From Asterias amurensis (Eukaryota; Echinodermata; Asteroidea; Forcipulatida; Asteriidae), in the NCBI RefSeq assembly GCF_032118995.1, contig NC_092661.1, positions 18,425,185 through 18,489,184 on the forward strand: DNA of 64,000 nt, read 5' to 3'. Shown here one piece after another: positions 13,476-25,919 of the stretch (position 1 is the stretch's first letter; each line of letters begins with the position of its first letter). The notes under the pieces are model-generated. The model was not told the origin of the DNA and did no database searches. It saw only the letters and a list, made by a program, of their open reading frames with translations. The position numbers were made by a program, and so were the translations under genes.

Positions 13476-16400
13476 ATCGTTTCCGGAAATTGATCTTCAC
13501 ACGCAGTCCACCGTGGTCAGGATAAAACAGTCCGCGCAACTGCGATTTTGTTTTTCACCGCTCAGACGTTTCACATTGGTAATGGTCTGGAAATGAGTGA
13601 CAAAAAATGCGTCCATAAATACTCATTGTGCTTAAATGGATTTGTGCTCGGTGATGGGGGAGAAAGAGTGGGGTCAAGCTGAGGTCAACAACTGAGTCGT
13701 GTACGGGAAGTGTCAAGTGACCTTTTAAACATAGACTAGCCTCAGGCTGTTGGACATTGTCGATCATTCCGGTGTGGCAATCAGCGTTCTTTTCATCTTT
13801 TAAGAGTAGGAGGGATTTTTTTTAAACCCGAGTCTGTTTAAATCAGAATGGAAAGTCTATTAAAGAGCAAACTTCAGTATTAATACTATCCGGAACCAGA
13901 TCAATGTAAACAGAACCGTGCCAACCTGTAATATATCGTTAATGAAATGCAATACGCCCCAGGTGTATAATTTGAAATAATTGGCTCTTCATATTTGCAT
14001 ATCCACGGGCCGTACTTACATATTCCAAGCCTACCGTGGGGTAAAAATCTCAGCCGACGCCGGTAGGATAACATAATTTCCCATTCATGATGTGTGCTGC
14101 ACCTTGAGTGCATTATTACTTATTTGAATGTCTGAAGAATATAAAGAGTTTTTATATTTTATCCGGAGCTCTCGTGGCTCATTTCTTTTACTATTTATTG
14201 ACTGGGAATAATGAACTGGGGTGGTATGTGTTAATCACGCAAACATGTTAAACAAAATAAACAACATGCAAGACTGCATATTGTGCACATTAGTATTGTC
14301 TGTTATGAATATATCCGTTGTTTGATTCCCTTTGCAAAGCAATGATTAAGCAACAACACAAACAAGGGACCATACTAATTTAGAGGAGAAGCTGACTCTT
14401 CAGGTGCTATGCAACCTTGTTCCCATGGGTGATCGATCTCACCATGGCATTTCCCCCAGCATGCCTTGCTCACCCATAACGTGACGAGAGGTATCGAAAC
14501 GGCGCACTGCCCACGGTAGCGAGGCTGGGTACACTATGCCTTTGAAATGTGTTCTCCTGAAAAGTTCAATTGTCAACTTACCGCTCTGCAAAAAACTCTC
14601 TTTCTGCTCTGTATTTTGTTGTCTTTGAAACAACATAAGAGGAATGGATCATTTTGAAACGAATCTGGACCAAACACGTTAAAACGGCCATGTTGATCAA
14701 AAGGGGGAAATCAACATGATACGTGCTCGCCACAAGAGGCGCTGTAGGAACACATCATTGATTTTCATTTTGATGGATGTCGTTTTATATACAAACAGAC
14801 CACGCGTCTTCTTTTCCCGCAGTCAAGACCGCCCAGAGTTCATTCGTTTGGCCGGGCAGGCAGATGGTTGCTGACCCATTGACAAACAATTCTACAGTGA
14901 ACGTAAATTTAGCCTCAAAACGCCTCCAAGGGAATGAGTAGGTGTTTCGTAAACAGTGACGAAGGCGAATAATATCGGTGAGATGCTGCAGCTGTCCCAA
15001 ACCGTCTTGTTCTACACCTTCGCATAAGGAGATATTAACAGCTATCACAAGAATTGCCCGACTATTTCCTGTCGAGACTCACTTTGATTTTCAGTGGCGT
15101 AACCAAACGTCTCAAATGTTAATATTTTTTAAGGAGTTTTTTATGTAATGAAACATTGTTTTGTGATTTTGTTCAAAATAATTTGTTGGGCAAGAGGGGG
15201 CTTACGCCCCCCTATATTTTCAAAACTAACTTTGTAACTCAAATAAAAGTGACTAGCATAAAGTGGCGACAATGTCATATTATCTGTCTAACTAAGTTTC
15301 TGAAACATGAACACCAAACTCTCGCACTTTTAGAATTAGAACAAGATTCAAGAAGTGCTACTTCACCACAATCAACGACTGCTTATACTGGCATAAACAT
15401 GACGAGAATTCTCAGAATAATACAATAAAGGAACGAAACCCAATGCAGCGCCATTGAGATGGCAATTTCAACTGCGCCGATATTTTGTAATTACCAGTCG
15501 TGCTGTTGCCATGGCTACATTGTATGCTTCCGGGTTTTTTTATGAGGTGAGACCTCGTTTTGCGATTAGTTTTATCAAGTTGGGACTGATTATGTGTTGA
15601 GTCTGTGACAGGAGACGTGTGTGAAGGAGAACTCTGTATGAATCTAACCTAGATGTCAATGAGGTTGTTTGGTAATCAATCTTGAACGGGCATTTCCAAA
15701 GGAGACATTTGGTACATGAGAGACACAAGAGGGCGGACTCTCATGCGACTATTCTGCAGTGTTCAAAACGCAGAGGGAAGAAGCAGTTCAGATTATACAA
15801 GATTCTTACTGAAAATATTGATTGATTGTTACTTTTCTTAACTTTATTTAAAACATTTTTACCGTCATAATAAAGATCATTTTGGTGAAATTTCCCCAAC
15901 TGGTTCTATCTAGGCTTATTGCTCATTTGATCTTTATCTGGTATCTGTATTTTTCCTGAACTGTTTTATGAAATAAGTATCCATTACGATAATGACACCT
16001 TACAGAAGAGGTTCAGTGTGTATTGAACGTTTGTCAGTCTCAAAATACAGTGATGTAGATATTTTCCTTTTGGTTGGAAAGCTGGGTCATAGAAACTAAA
16101 AACGGTTTGCAAGAGGTGTACGACGTACATAAATATTATAAATTGATATACTGTGAACCATGCAATTTAGCAAACAGTCTTAATAATTGTATAATGCACG
16201 ACAGATGTTTTACACGAAAACAAGAAACAAATATTATAAAATCACATTTCTGATCATTCAATTTTAGACGATTTTTGACCGGGTCGATTGTTGGGGTCGG
16301 GTCTCGAGCACTCTATCCCATTCTGGTACGCCACTGTCAACATGGCTCTGTTTTTTGTTTCTCATGTATTATGCCATTACCAAGAATGTCGAATTGTCAA

Positions 16401-17219
16401 ACTGTATAAGTCAAAAGAGGGCGCTGTTAATACTTCCCGCGGTGAGTTTTTATAATTTCAAAAGTAGGAAAAAACGATCTTACCTAATGAAGCCATCCTG
16501 GAAACTTTAGTTAATCGCTGATCCAATCCATCAACACTTTCTCCATACTGAAACAATTGATTGAAACAAAAATTCATAAGAAAACAATGATTGCAATTGT
16601 CGATAAAAGTGAACGTCAGATAAATATGGCAAGAAATTTGTAGAGCATACAAAACTCAATTTGAAACCGGTGACTATGTTTAAGTTAATTTTGCACAAAG
16701 AGTTAATGTTCAGTGAGCTTTTGGGTTGTACAATTAATCCTAAAACTGGTAGACTTGTGCAGAGAGACTATGAGCGTCGAACGAAATGATGAAGTCTGAT
16801 TTTGCTACAGCGCCCTCTTTTGAAAGTATACTATATCATGGATGTTGATTTGGTTTATCTGCGTTTCAGATTAATGTACCCAAAACGAGGCTGAAAGGCA
16901 AAACCAGTCAGCATTTTGCTTAAAGTGGCCATCAATCACAAAACTTTGACATAATCTATCGTAAAAGTCTATTAGTTTTATATAGTGTTCAACCCGAACT
17001 TTGTGTGAGAACAAATTATTTATGGAACAACTTCAATTGCAATGACGTATAAAATCACCAGCCTCTAAAATTCCGCTAATTTGTTGAAGCAAATTTGCCA
17101 TTGCCATTGGTGAGCTAAATAAATATAAGGCAAATTGAGGAACCATCTTCAGGCGATCGCTATGAAGAAAGAGCTATGTTAAGAGATGTAATGCCAATTA
17201 CTGTGAAATACGGTAAAGG
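13476..17219. other. intergenic DNA, no gene recognised
   Basis: Short frames occur on both strands but none shows a known domain or consistent splice structure. Positions 16850-16920 carry the third copy of the short dispersed repeat (core near CAAAACGAGGCTGAAAGGC). Confidence 0.55.
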
Positions 17220-17560
17220 TTAAAGACAATGGACACTATTGGTAATCGTCAAAGACCAGTCTTCTTGGTTTATCTCAACATGTGTACAAAATTACAAACC
17301 TGTGAACATTTGAGGTCAATTGGTCGTCGAAGTTGCGAGATAATAATGAAAGAACAAACACCCTTGTCACACGAAGTTGTGTGCTTTCAGATGCTTGATT
17401 GCGAGACCTCAAACTCTAAGCTTGAGGTCTCGAAATCAAATTCTTGGAAAATTCCTTCTTTCTCGTAAACTACGTCACTTCAGAGGGAGCAGTTTCTCAC
17501 AAAATTTATCAACCTCTCCCCATTATTTCAGTAATTACCAATAGTGTCCACTGCCTTTAA
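17220..17560. mobile_element. MITE family 1, full copy, TTAA ends
   Basis: Starts TTAAAGACAATGGACAC and ends GTCCACTGCCTTTAA. Next to the ends are ACTATTGGTAAT and its complement. The centre is a hairpin made of GAGACCTCAA and TTGAGGTCTC (about 17402-17435). An internal open frame is a by-product of the repeat and not a gene. Same family as the copies at 21383, 30834, 53083 and 55190. Confidence 0.9.
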
Positions 17561-18589
17561 AAGTAACGAAAAATGCAATCAATTACCTCAACAATCACTG
17601 TTAATGCTTGACATATTTATTTAATTTAATCAGAGCCTTTGTAAAGACAAAACAGTACTCTGTTCTGACGTCACATGTTGAGCTAACGATGACAACAATT
17701 AATAGTTTCATCATTCCATGATCACCTTTAACTTTTCAGTCTTAGACTGTAACGTCGTCACGAAAATGAAATAATCGACACTGCTGAATCCCTGGCTTAG
17801 TCAATGGCCCATCGCTAAAATCCTCGTAAAATCTTAAAAGCCCCCAATATGATATCTTGCCCAAGTCGTTCCTCAATTTCACAGTTTCAGAGTGGCAGAT
17901 CCCCCGTTAATCCCGTTTGATTCGGCAGGCTGGGCTGTGAGCCTGTGACATCTTGCCGTGCCAGGACAGCGCGGTATCCGTTTGGCAGATCGACGTCCCT
18001 TGCGGTGATTCGATGCACCGTACCGAAGAGAACGATCACACGGTTGAAGAACGATGAACTCCAAGTGCAGTGCATCACAGGTCGAGCTATCATGGAACTT
18101 GGTAGGGAGTCAATCTTCAGTTTAGTCCTACTCTATGCACAAAAAGTGCAAACAGAAGTAGCTTGTCAAGTTCATGATGAGTGAGCCCTGGCAACATAAT
18201 CGATTCTCTGACAAACTTTGGGCCGAATATAGTATTCGATAATCGATTCTCTGACAAACTTTGGGCCGCCGACTATACTAGTATCAGTAATCATGGTGTA
18301 AGATTCCAATGTATTTAGACAAAAAGACGTAATTTTTAACAAAAAGTATAGGTACTAAAGTGATAACTTTACGTTACAATTTCAAACAACTTATAGTTAC
18401 CGGTCTAATAGTATGAATTTAAATTTACAGTTGGTTTTGTAGAAATCCTAACCTAAGTTTCATTTTGAAATGCACAATGAGCTTTATCAGAGGACCTTTA
18501 CATAATTTGTCAGACTAGGGAACTAGCAACTAGCCATCAGCCGTTTTTAGTTTCAAAGAAACGGAAGCGAAAATGTCAAGTTGAGCTCG
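17561..18589. other. unassigned DNA with a GC-rich island
   Basis: Positions 17880-18095 are clearly richer in G and C than their surroundings and are open on both strands over about 200 bp. No known domain is recognised in either direction. Positions 18196-18226 and 18239-18269 are a near-perfect 31-bp direct repeat (core AATCGATTCTCTGACAAAC). Confidence 0.5.
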
Positions 18590-18796
18590 CAGTGGTTTGA
18601 AAATTGATCTGAATCAACTGTGCGTTAAGCTGCCTCCCCGGGGTCATGTGTGTCGTTCCCCCACACCCTCTGTCCACTTCGTGTAAAGGTACCTCGTGTG
18701 GCCATACAAAAGTTAAACCTCTAAATGTCGGAAGCGCTTTGAGACACCCCGTGAAAAAGCGCTATATAAAACCCGTGTATTATTATTATTATTAGA
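18590..18796 (+). mobile_element. SINE/LINE-tail-like element with ATT microsatellite
   Basis: The sequence runs through GAAGCGCTTTGAGACACC and AAAGCGCTATATAAAACC into a short (ATT)n tail at 18778-18793. This GCGCTATATAAA tail with a simple-repeat end is typical of retroposed short elements across invertebrates and fish. The 5' boundary is approximate and no tRNA-like head is clear. Confidence 0.6.
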
Positions 18797-20420
18797 CTAA
18801 TTGAGGTTCAACTCCCTTGCGGTTATCCTCCATGCCACTTCCGGTGAGGTTCGGGGACAGTTTGAGGCTTTCTCATGGTTTGAGAAGCAATTACATCAAT
18901 AGTTTTCAATATTTGTACCTTTTTTTTTAAAGCAGGACAATTGCAAGAAACTATGAAATCCTCAGGCTGCTTGCAGTTGTTGATATTTGTTTTCTGAAGT
19001 CGCCGTGACATTACGGTGGCAAGGGTCGGTGTAACATGGAATGCCGGCCGAGCTTGGCCGAGAAGGCAAACCAATATAATTGGTTAAACGACTGTTCGTC
19101 TCTACAGCAGTCAGCCACATCCGAGATTATCCAAATACTTCCCATAGCAACTGCATACTCTGGAGTGAATATGCTGAAGCAACCTTCATTGGCTGTATCT
19201 CCACAGCTTCGATATCAGTAGAACAGCGGGAAGGGGGAAGAAACGACAATATTTGCTTAACTAGTATCAGTGAGACCCATCACTATCATCTGAAACCCAT
19301 CAGTGACAACGCTGAGCAGTCATATAGAATGTTTGGACGCAAGCATCTTTAATGAACAATCGCGTGGGGGAGAGTTAGGGGTGAAGGTTCAATGCTTTGT
19401 CACGGTTTACGTTTCATTTCTCTTATTGACTGAGGGTATATACTGAGAGCGGGAAACGAACGGATTTGGCGGGAAAGCGACGTGGTGGCGAGGAGAGAAA
19501 TCATGATTGTACTAAGATCAGACGATCATAGTTCAATGATGAGTTTGTCATCATAGTATAAAGCAGGAAGCTGGACGTTGAGTGACAGTGCTTTTTACCA
19601 GGTACGTAAAACAAGCCCTACGGGATGCGGGCATTGGGGGACTTGTCAAGTACAATCTTAAATGATGAAAATTATGGACAAAATTCCTAAAAACAATCAA
19701 TTAATGACTGATAGCAATGATCGCATAATTTACAAAACAGGCATTAACTTGTAATCTGACACGACTCACGGGTGGAGAGCCTTTTGCTGACATAACAAAC
19801 AAACTACATGTTTTCTCATAATGAATTGCTAATTCATCCAACATTTTTAATGGTTGGAAAACAATTATTTCAACGAATGTTTTGAGTCATTCCAAAGATC
19901 ACACGTAAATATATCTGCAATGCACTTTATGGCACGCAATGTTACACGTGTATTATATTTCCTTCTTGCATGGTTTGCTGAATACATGTAATATTAACAT
20001 CACAGCTAGAGCAAGAGAATGAGAGAATGTGAGTGTGGCTGGATAGTGCAGGCCAACTGTATGTTGCAATTGTTTTCAACTCACTTAACATACCGTGCCA
20101 TCCTTATTCCCGTATTACTTTTGTATCGTTAAAAGCAAAGCTGAATGGGTCGAGGGTCTCTCCTCGTGCAGTTCTAAAAAGTTAAACTTTGCCAATATTA
20201 TTTGAAATTTCAAAGAAAAACTGGAGTTGAAAACATTAAACAATTCAAGAAAATTGTGAATTTAGAAATGTAAATATTAATGTTAAAATGTTATGAGTTT
20301 GTTTGTGTCACGTCAGACCCATACACGGCAATAGATGTGAGACTTACATTGGATAAGGGGTTGATTTGATAACGGGCACGATATGGGACAGTGGATACCC
20401 CGCCCCAATGCCCCCGTACC
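18797..20420. other. intergenic DNA, no gene recognised
   Basis: Several short frames near 18.8-19.35 kb were examined and show no recognisable domain. Nothing else is identified. Confidence 0.5.
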
Positions 20421-20809
20421 TTAAGGAACACGTTGCCTTGGATCGGTCGAGTTGGTCTTTGAAAAGCGTTAGTAACCGTTTGTTATAAAATGGATATGTC
20501 TAGAAAGATATTTTAAAAATAGAATATAATGATCCACACAAGTATCACTCGAAATTGCGTGGTTTTCCTTTTACCTCGTCGACCAACACGGTCGGCCATT
20601 TATGGGAGTCAAAAATTTGACTCCCATAAATGGCCGACCGTGTTAGTTCGCAAAGTAAAAGGAAAACCACGCAACTTCGAGGCAAATTTGTGTGGATCAT
20701 TGTACTCTACTTTTAAATTATCTTTCTAACCTTATGCATTTTATAACAAACGGTTACAAACGCTTTTCAAAGACCAACTCGACCGATCAAAGGCAACGTG
20801 TTCCTTTAA
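20421..20809. mobile_element. MITE family 2, full copy, near-perfect palindrome
   Basis: Begins TTAAGGAACACGTTGCC and ends GGCAACGTGTTCCTTTAA, with long inverted ends (GTTGGTCTTTGAAAAGCGTT and its complement). The centre, 20585-20644, is a perfect 29-bp inverted repeat around 2 nt, starting AACACGGTCGGCCATTTATG. TTAA flanks both ends. No transposase is encoded, so it is non-autonomous. The element would fold into a long hairpin if transcribed. Confidence 0.92.
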
Positions 20810-20901
20810 ACACACTTTTTTCCTCTTGTACTGAAAGTACTCCCACTAAAATTATGTGACAATTTCCTAACAGTCCACGAGCGCACAGCAATGACACAAG
20901 A

Positions 20902-20913
20902 GGGGGGGGGGGG
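20902..20913 (+). repeat. G homopolymer, 12 nt
   Basis: An uninterrupted run of G after ACACAAGA. Similar runs occur at 34018-34031 (14 G) and 37438-37452 (15 G), and a C run at 12142-12158. Run lengths may be affected by sequencing. Confidence 0.9.
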
Positions 20914-21382
20914 ATGCCACTCACATATTGTGGATTTTAAGAAGGAACTCAACTGTAACCGTTTTAATTTTGATTAGTTATTTATAGGCCCACCTGTGGG
21001 AAATGAAACCAAACTCAATCAAATCCAAAGACCGAGACTAAAATTAAATCAAAATTCTAATAAAAAGAGGTTGACGAATCATGTGTTTAAAAAATTACCC
21101 TCCTTATTACGGCATAATGTAATTACATCGGTGGAAAGTGGCGAGACAAACTGTTTGTTCATTGATGGATAACCTTTAATAAGCGCACACGATTCGACGA
21201 ACATTCTTAATTATGGAACCGAAACAGCATCACTCGAACACAGGTTATCGAATTTATAATAGAATACAACGACACGATAACCGTGTCTTCCTTGTGAATG
21301 AATTGATTGTTATTGTACAACCATAGGAATCGGAATAAACCGTTCACAAAGTCCACTTTATTAAGTATATTGTGGTGTTGTT

Positions 21383-21769
21383 TTAAAGGCAGTGGACACT
21401 ATTGGTAATTACACAAAATAATTATCAGCATAAAACCTCACTTGGTAACGAGTAATGGGGAGAGGTTGATAGTATAAAACATTGTGAGAAACGGCTTCAT
21501 CTGAAGTAACGTAGTTTTCGAGAAAGAAGTAATTTTCCACGAATTTGATTTCGAGACCTCAAGTTTAGAATTTGAGGTCTCGAAATCAAGCTTCTGAAAG
21601 CACACAACTTCGTGTGACAAGGGTGTTTTTTTTTTTCAATAATATCTCGCAACTCCGACGACCAATCGAGCTCAAATTTTCACAGGTTTGTTATTTTATG
21701 CATATGTTGAGATACACCGAGTGGGAAGACTGGTCTTTGACAATTACCAATAGTGTACACTGTCTTTAA
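21383..21769. mobile_element. MITE family 1, full copy, TTAA ends
   Basis: Left end TTAAAGGCAGTGGACAC and right end GTACACTGTCTTTAA. The central hairpin uses CGAGACCTCAAG and TTGAGGTCTCG (about 21551-21586). Relative to the 17220 copy the inner blocks are in the opposite orientation. Confidence 0.92.
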
Positions 21770-21887
21770 GTACATGTAGGCTACTCTAATATTACTAAGA
21801 TTTTTCTTCTTCTAAATTATTGCATGAACAATAACATGTATCTGTTAGATGTATGTCCAAACCCGGAATCAAATACCAGCGTGGAAC

Positions 21888-21958
21888 ACTCACTGATCTC
21901 TATTATACCACAGCTGGGAGCATGGTCATACTGACAGTATAATATAGAGATCAGTGGG
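21888..21958. repeat. imperfect inverted repeat
   Basis: CACTGATCTCTATTATAC near 21890 pairs with GTATAATATAGAGATCAGTG near 21937-21957 around a spacer of about 30 nt. It could be the core of a small MITE. No matching second copy was noticed in the window. Confidence 0.7.
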
Positions 21959-21969
21959 TATCATATGGG

Positions 21970-24313
21970 TATACATTCAACTGCTGTCAATCTAATAAGA
22001 ATTTTCCCTTTAAAGAGTAAAATAATATCTGGATTTACCTCACCAGATTATTTGTGTTGATTTTCTTCTTGAATTCATAATCGGATGCTTTAAGATTGGT
22101 TTCAAGAACAAAGTAAAATGTAGTATTATTATTACACCTTAGGGCCTAATATTGTTAAAATAAACAATTCTGTAAGATTTGATACATCCACGTCGGCGAC
22201 CCTTAACTGTAATGATAGTCTGGGCCGAAGATGCTGAAGGCATAAATGAGAAAACAACCCGAAATGGCACTATTGACGTTCACTCGTTACTATGACAACC
22301 GAATTATACTAAAATCTTACAGGACTTAGAGACCTGTGTTTTTCTGTGTCTTGGGGGACTTCTCTGATAATCATATTAAAAATAATCAGTGCATATTTTG
22401 CTTTGCGCAAAAATGTATCAAATCGGCTAATAATGACAGCTGTTGACATTTTGCTTACGAATACATTATGTTTTGGCCTTTTGGAGTTGCCGTATTGCAG
22501 TGATTTTTTGTTAGGGAAAGTGCAGAAACAAAGTTATGAAAAAAGTTCAGCTATTCATACAACACAAGTCACTTTTAAGAAGGAACGATTTGTCAATTTG
22601 TCACACAGTATTTGTTGAATTTATTGAATGTTACTTGTAACACTCTGACCAGCTCCTATATTGGGCTGTGCTCACATCGTTTTCAAGCAGGTCATTCAGT
22701 ATCACACCTCACAGCGGTGTGACCAGGTAAATTACCCATGAAATTGGGTACATCCTAATAGTCATGGGGAATCACATGTCTCAATGTTTTTGACAAGTTA
22801 CATTAACAAGTCAATTTAGTAGCAGACCCAAATGGGTAAGAATATATCATATTACTTAATTGTATTAGGAACCAAAGAGGGTGCTGGCACGAAACACTCG
22901 GTCACAATTTGAAATATACCTAAAATAAAAATGTTAATGACGTCGAATCTTTCTTTCTTGATGTGTGAAATCGACACAAACATTGGTAAAGAACCTATGA
23001 CGAGCTACATAAATTATTTTTAAAATATTAGCTCAGAAATGGCTACCACAGAAAAGACACCATTTACTGACAATTGCGAGTAATTTTGTTTTTGGAATGG
23101 AAACCAGCACAGATCGAGCATAGAAGAATTGCCTACTCCACAGAAAAAAAAAATAACCCTGAAAAAATATTTATGAATAAATAATATAAAGATGAGTTTC
23201 TGCATGGAAAGTTGTATTCATTTTCCCGAGGACACTGATTTTATGTACGCAACCAAGCGATGTTTCGACTGAGTGTAGATATAGGGCAGTGAGTCCAGTT
23301 CCATGGAGTTATCTCTTAGTAACCATGGCAACGAAGCCCCTTCCATAACAAACACCTTCTTGCCGGTACATATTAGATTCCAAGATGTCGGCCTTTTAAG
23401 ATAAAAATGAATTCCGGTTGGATTGGGATTGAGAGCTCGGTGTTATGGAAGTAGGTTAAATATTTATGGTGAAGAGATTCTGTTACTCGGTAATGCGCTA
23501 AAGGTTATCATTGCTGCCTGAAAATAACTGTTTAAAAGGTATAAAGCTATAAGAGAAGCAGTAAAGCCCATATATTGAACATTATTTACCTATGTTAAAA
23601 TAGCACTTTGAAACTGGACCAACGTCTTAGGCATACATCAATTTTAACAACTCAGCGTCTCTCCTTCCATATATACAATCCCACTGTGTTTTCTGTGTCC
23701 GTTTAAATGTGCCCGACATCGAAACACGCAGCAAGGATATACAACTATTTGAAAAGATATTGCAATTCTTTTTTTAACAGTTTTACCCAAACTTATTTTT
23801 AAGCTATACACTGACATTGCTTATCCTATAAGAACAAAAAGAGGATGGGGGAAGATTGCAAGTTTTATATAAAAACCAGGGCGACATCATGGCACAACAT
23901 TATGCAGTATACCAGGTTCTGGTATCCCGCGAAACGATGGCTTTCTCAAATTATATGACCAAACAAACCACTTTACAGGTAAAACCTACACTCTTCACTT
24001 CTATAGGCCATCAATTTCACAAAACAAACCAACCGTTATCGGTTTGACAGCCAGCTCATATTTGTTAAGATATGCTACAGAGTACCTGGCTGAATTTAAT
24101 CGCTGCTGATAAAACCCAATACGTATATACCGTTGGATCAAACCCCAAGTGCCTATACCAAAGTCCACACAAAGTTTAGGTTTGTGTGCTGAAGATGATT
24201 GGTTTCAAGGGTCGAGGGTTAACATTTAACTCTACAAGGAAATAATGGTGGATGGAAAGAAGGCAAGACGCCTATAATATCAACCCCCAAATGGTCAACG
24301 TGGTGTACTGTAC
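21970..24313. other. intergenic DNA, no gene recognised
   Basis: Contains only short frames without recognisable domains. Nothing specific is supported. Confidence 0.5.
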
Positions 24314-24655
24314 TTAAAGGAACACGTTGCCTTGGATCGGACGAGTTGGTCTATGAAAATCGTTTGTAACCGTTTGTTATAAAATGCATATGGTTAGAAA
24401 TTGCGTGGTTTTCCTTTTACCTCGTCGACTAACACGGTCGGCCATTTATGGGAGTCAAATTTTTGACTCCCATAAATGGCCGACCGTGTTTCTTCGCGAC
24501 GTAAAAGGAAAACCGTGAAATTCCGAGGCATGTTTGTGTGGATCATTATATTTTACTTTTAAGTTATCTTTCTAACCATATGCATTTTGTAACAAACGGT
24601 TTCAAGCACTTTTCAAAGACCAACTCGACCGATCCAAGGCAACGTGTTCCTTTAA
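24314..24655. mobile_element. MITE family 2, full copy
   Basis: Ends TTAAAGGAACACGTTGCC and GGCAACGTGTTCCTTTAA, with TTAA on both sides. The central palindrome (about 24430-24489) has the same arms as the 20421 copy. The whole element is an imperfect inverted repeat of about 340 bp. Confidence 0.92.
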
Positions 24656-25067
24656 ATGGCTCATGGGATTCATTTATGTATTATTAGCGAGTTGAAATAA
24701 GGCATCACCTGTGGGTTTACAAATCACAAGCAGCTATTTATACGAATAAATGAAAGGTCCAACACTGATGTGTAATGTTACACTGTATTCCAAAACATCT
24801 CATGAGATTTTGAAGACATTTCGCGATAACCTTGTCATGTGAATTTAGATGTGGGTAATTTTGACCACAACCAGAGTCAACTCTGACCCTTAAGTATTGT
24901 TATGGATATCATTCCACACCCTCACCACACACAGCTGTGTTGCATACACTGAGACATTCATTTATTCTATAAAAACACCGTGTGGATGTGTGTAAGTCCA
25001 CATAGTGTTTCAAGTCCCTATACATTTTGTGGCACAGTGTAACGTTTAAACATCCCAAGGAAAACAC

Positions 25068-25256
25068 CACAAACAACCCAAACACCCCAAACACCACAAA
25101 CACCCCAAACACCCCAAACACCCCCAAACACCCCCAAACACCCCAAACACCCCAAACACCCCCAAACACCCCAAACACCCCAAACACCCCAAACACCCCA
25201 AACACCCCCAAACACCCCCAAACACCCCCAAACACCCCCAAACACTCCAAACAACC
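25068..25256 (+). repeat. C-rich minisatellite (CCCC/CCCCC-AAACA)n; G-quadruplex-prone on the minus strand
   Basis: About 19 units in which a run of four or five C is followed by AAACA, giving mixed 9- and 10-bp periods. The edges hold variants such as CCACAAACA and CTCCAAACA. On the minus strand this reads GGGG-TGTTT repeated, so four or more G runs are always separated by about 5 nt, which is suitable for G-quadruplexes. It is open in several frames on both strands only because the unit contains no stops. It is not a gene. Confidence 0.95.
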
Positions 25257-25842
25257 CCACCCCAAGATACAGATCATTTAGAAAACCGTGAATGATTGAT
25301 ATCACACTTCATCTGTGTATCGAGCTTGAAGACAAGACACAAGAAATTAGTACCTCGAGATTATATCTCCCTCCGGACACTACTAGGAGATAATTGCCAA
25401 TTGGCTTGGAGTTGGTAGAGTGCGAGAACCAACCAGCGCAGCGTGTGGAAGACATACCTCTTCTGTCAGTTTTCAATTTATCTTGACACTCATCTCGTGT
25501 AAGTGTGGAGATGTAATGGGAAGATTTTAAAGGTCTTTGGTGATTTTTTTGTTTAATTGACTTGAGTGATCAAGCTTGGCAGCTGTGACCAGGGGACGTC
25601 TCACGGCCCACCGACACCCTAATTTGACATTTTAATAAATCAACCTACTTGCAATATTAGCCAAGGTTGAAAACGCATTGCAACTTGTGAAAATTAATTA
25701 TTATAATATGGGCTATTTACGTTTTTCACCAACTGCATTGAAAACGAATTCTTCCTAAAAAAGTTTCGTATAGCCGTAGTTCAAAAACAAAATCTCAAAA
25801 CTGAATTAAAGTAAGTGATTCCTTCACATTTTCTTTTCACAG

Positions 25843-25919
25843 ATAACAAGAATTTATCTTTAAAGTGGAAAACACCAGGAGATACCGAAATCACGAAAGC
25901 CATATAGTGAAGCCTGAAC
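25843..25919 (+). promoter_or_regulatory. probable 5' UTR part of POPDC-A exon, after a splice acceptor
   Basis: A strong acceptor (TTTTCTTTTCACAG) ends at 25842, 77 nt before the start codon. An in-frame TGA lies 12 nt upstream of the ATG, so translation cannot start further up in this exon. This suggests a non-coding first exon upstream, as in vertebrate POPDC genes. The location of that exon is not visible. Confidence 0.55.

Noticed and set aside
17229..17468. 79-codon frame
   Set aside because: It lies wholly in a family 1 MITE; similar frames appear in the other copies.
20529..20729. 66-codon frame
   Set aside because: It is the palindromic interior of a family 2 MITE.
24909..25305. 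Overlapping open frames of 60-120 codons on both strands
   Set aside because: They are produced by the C-rich minisatellite, whose unit has no stop codons in several frames. The predicted peptides are low-complexity repeats.
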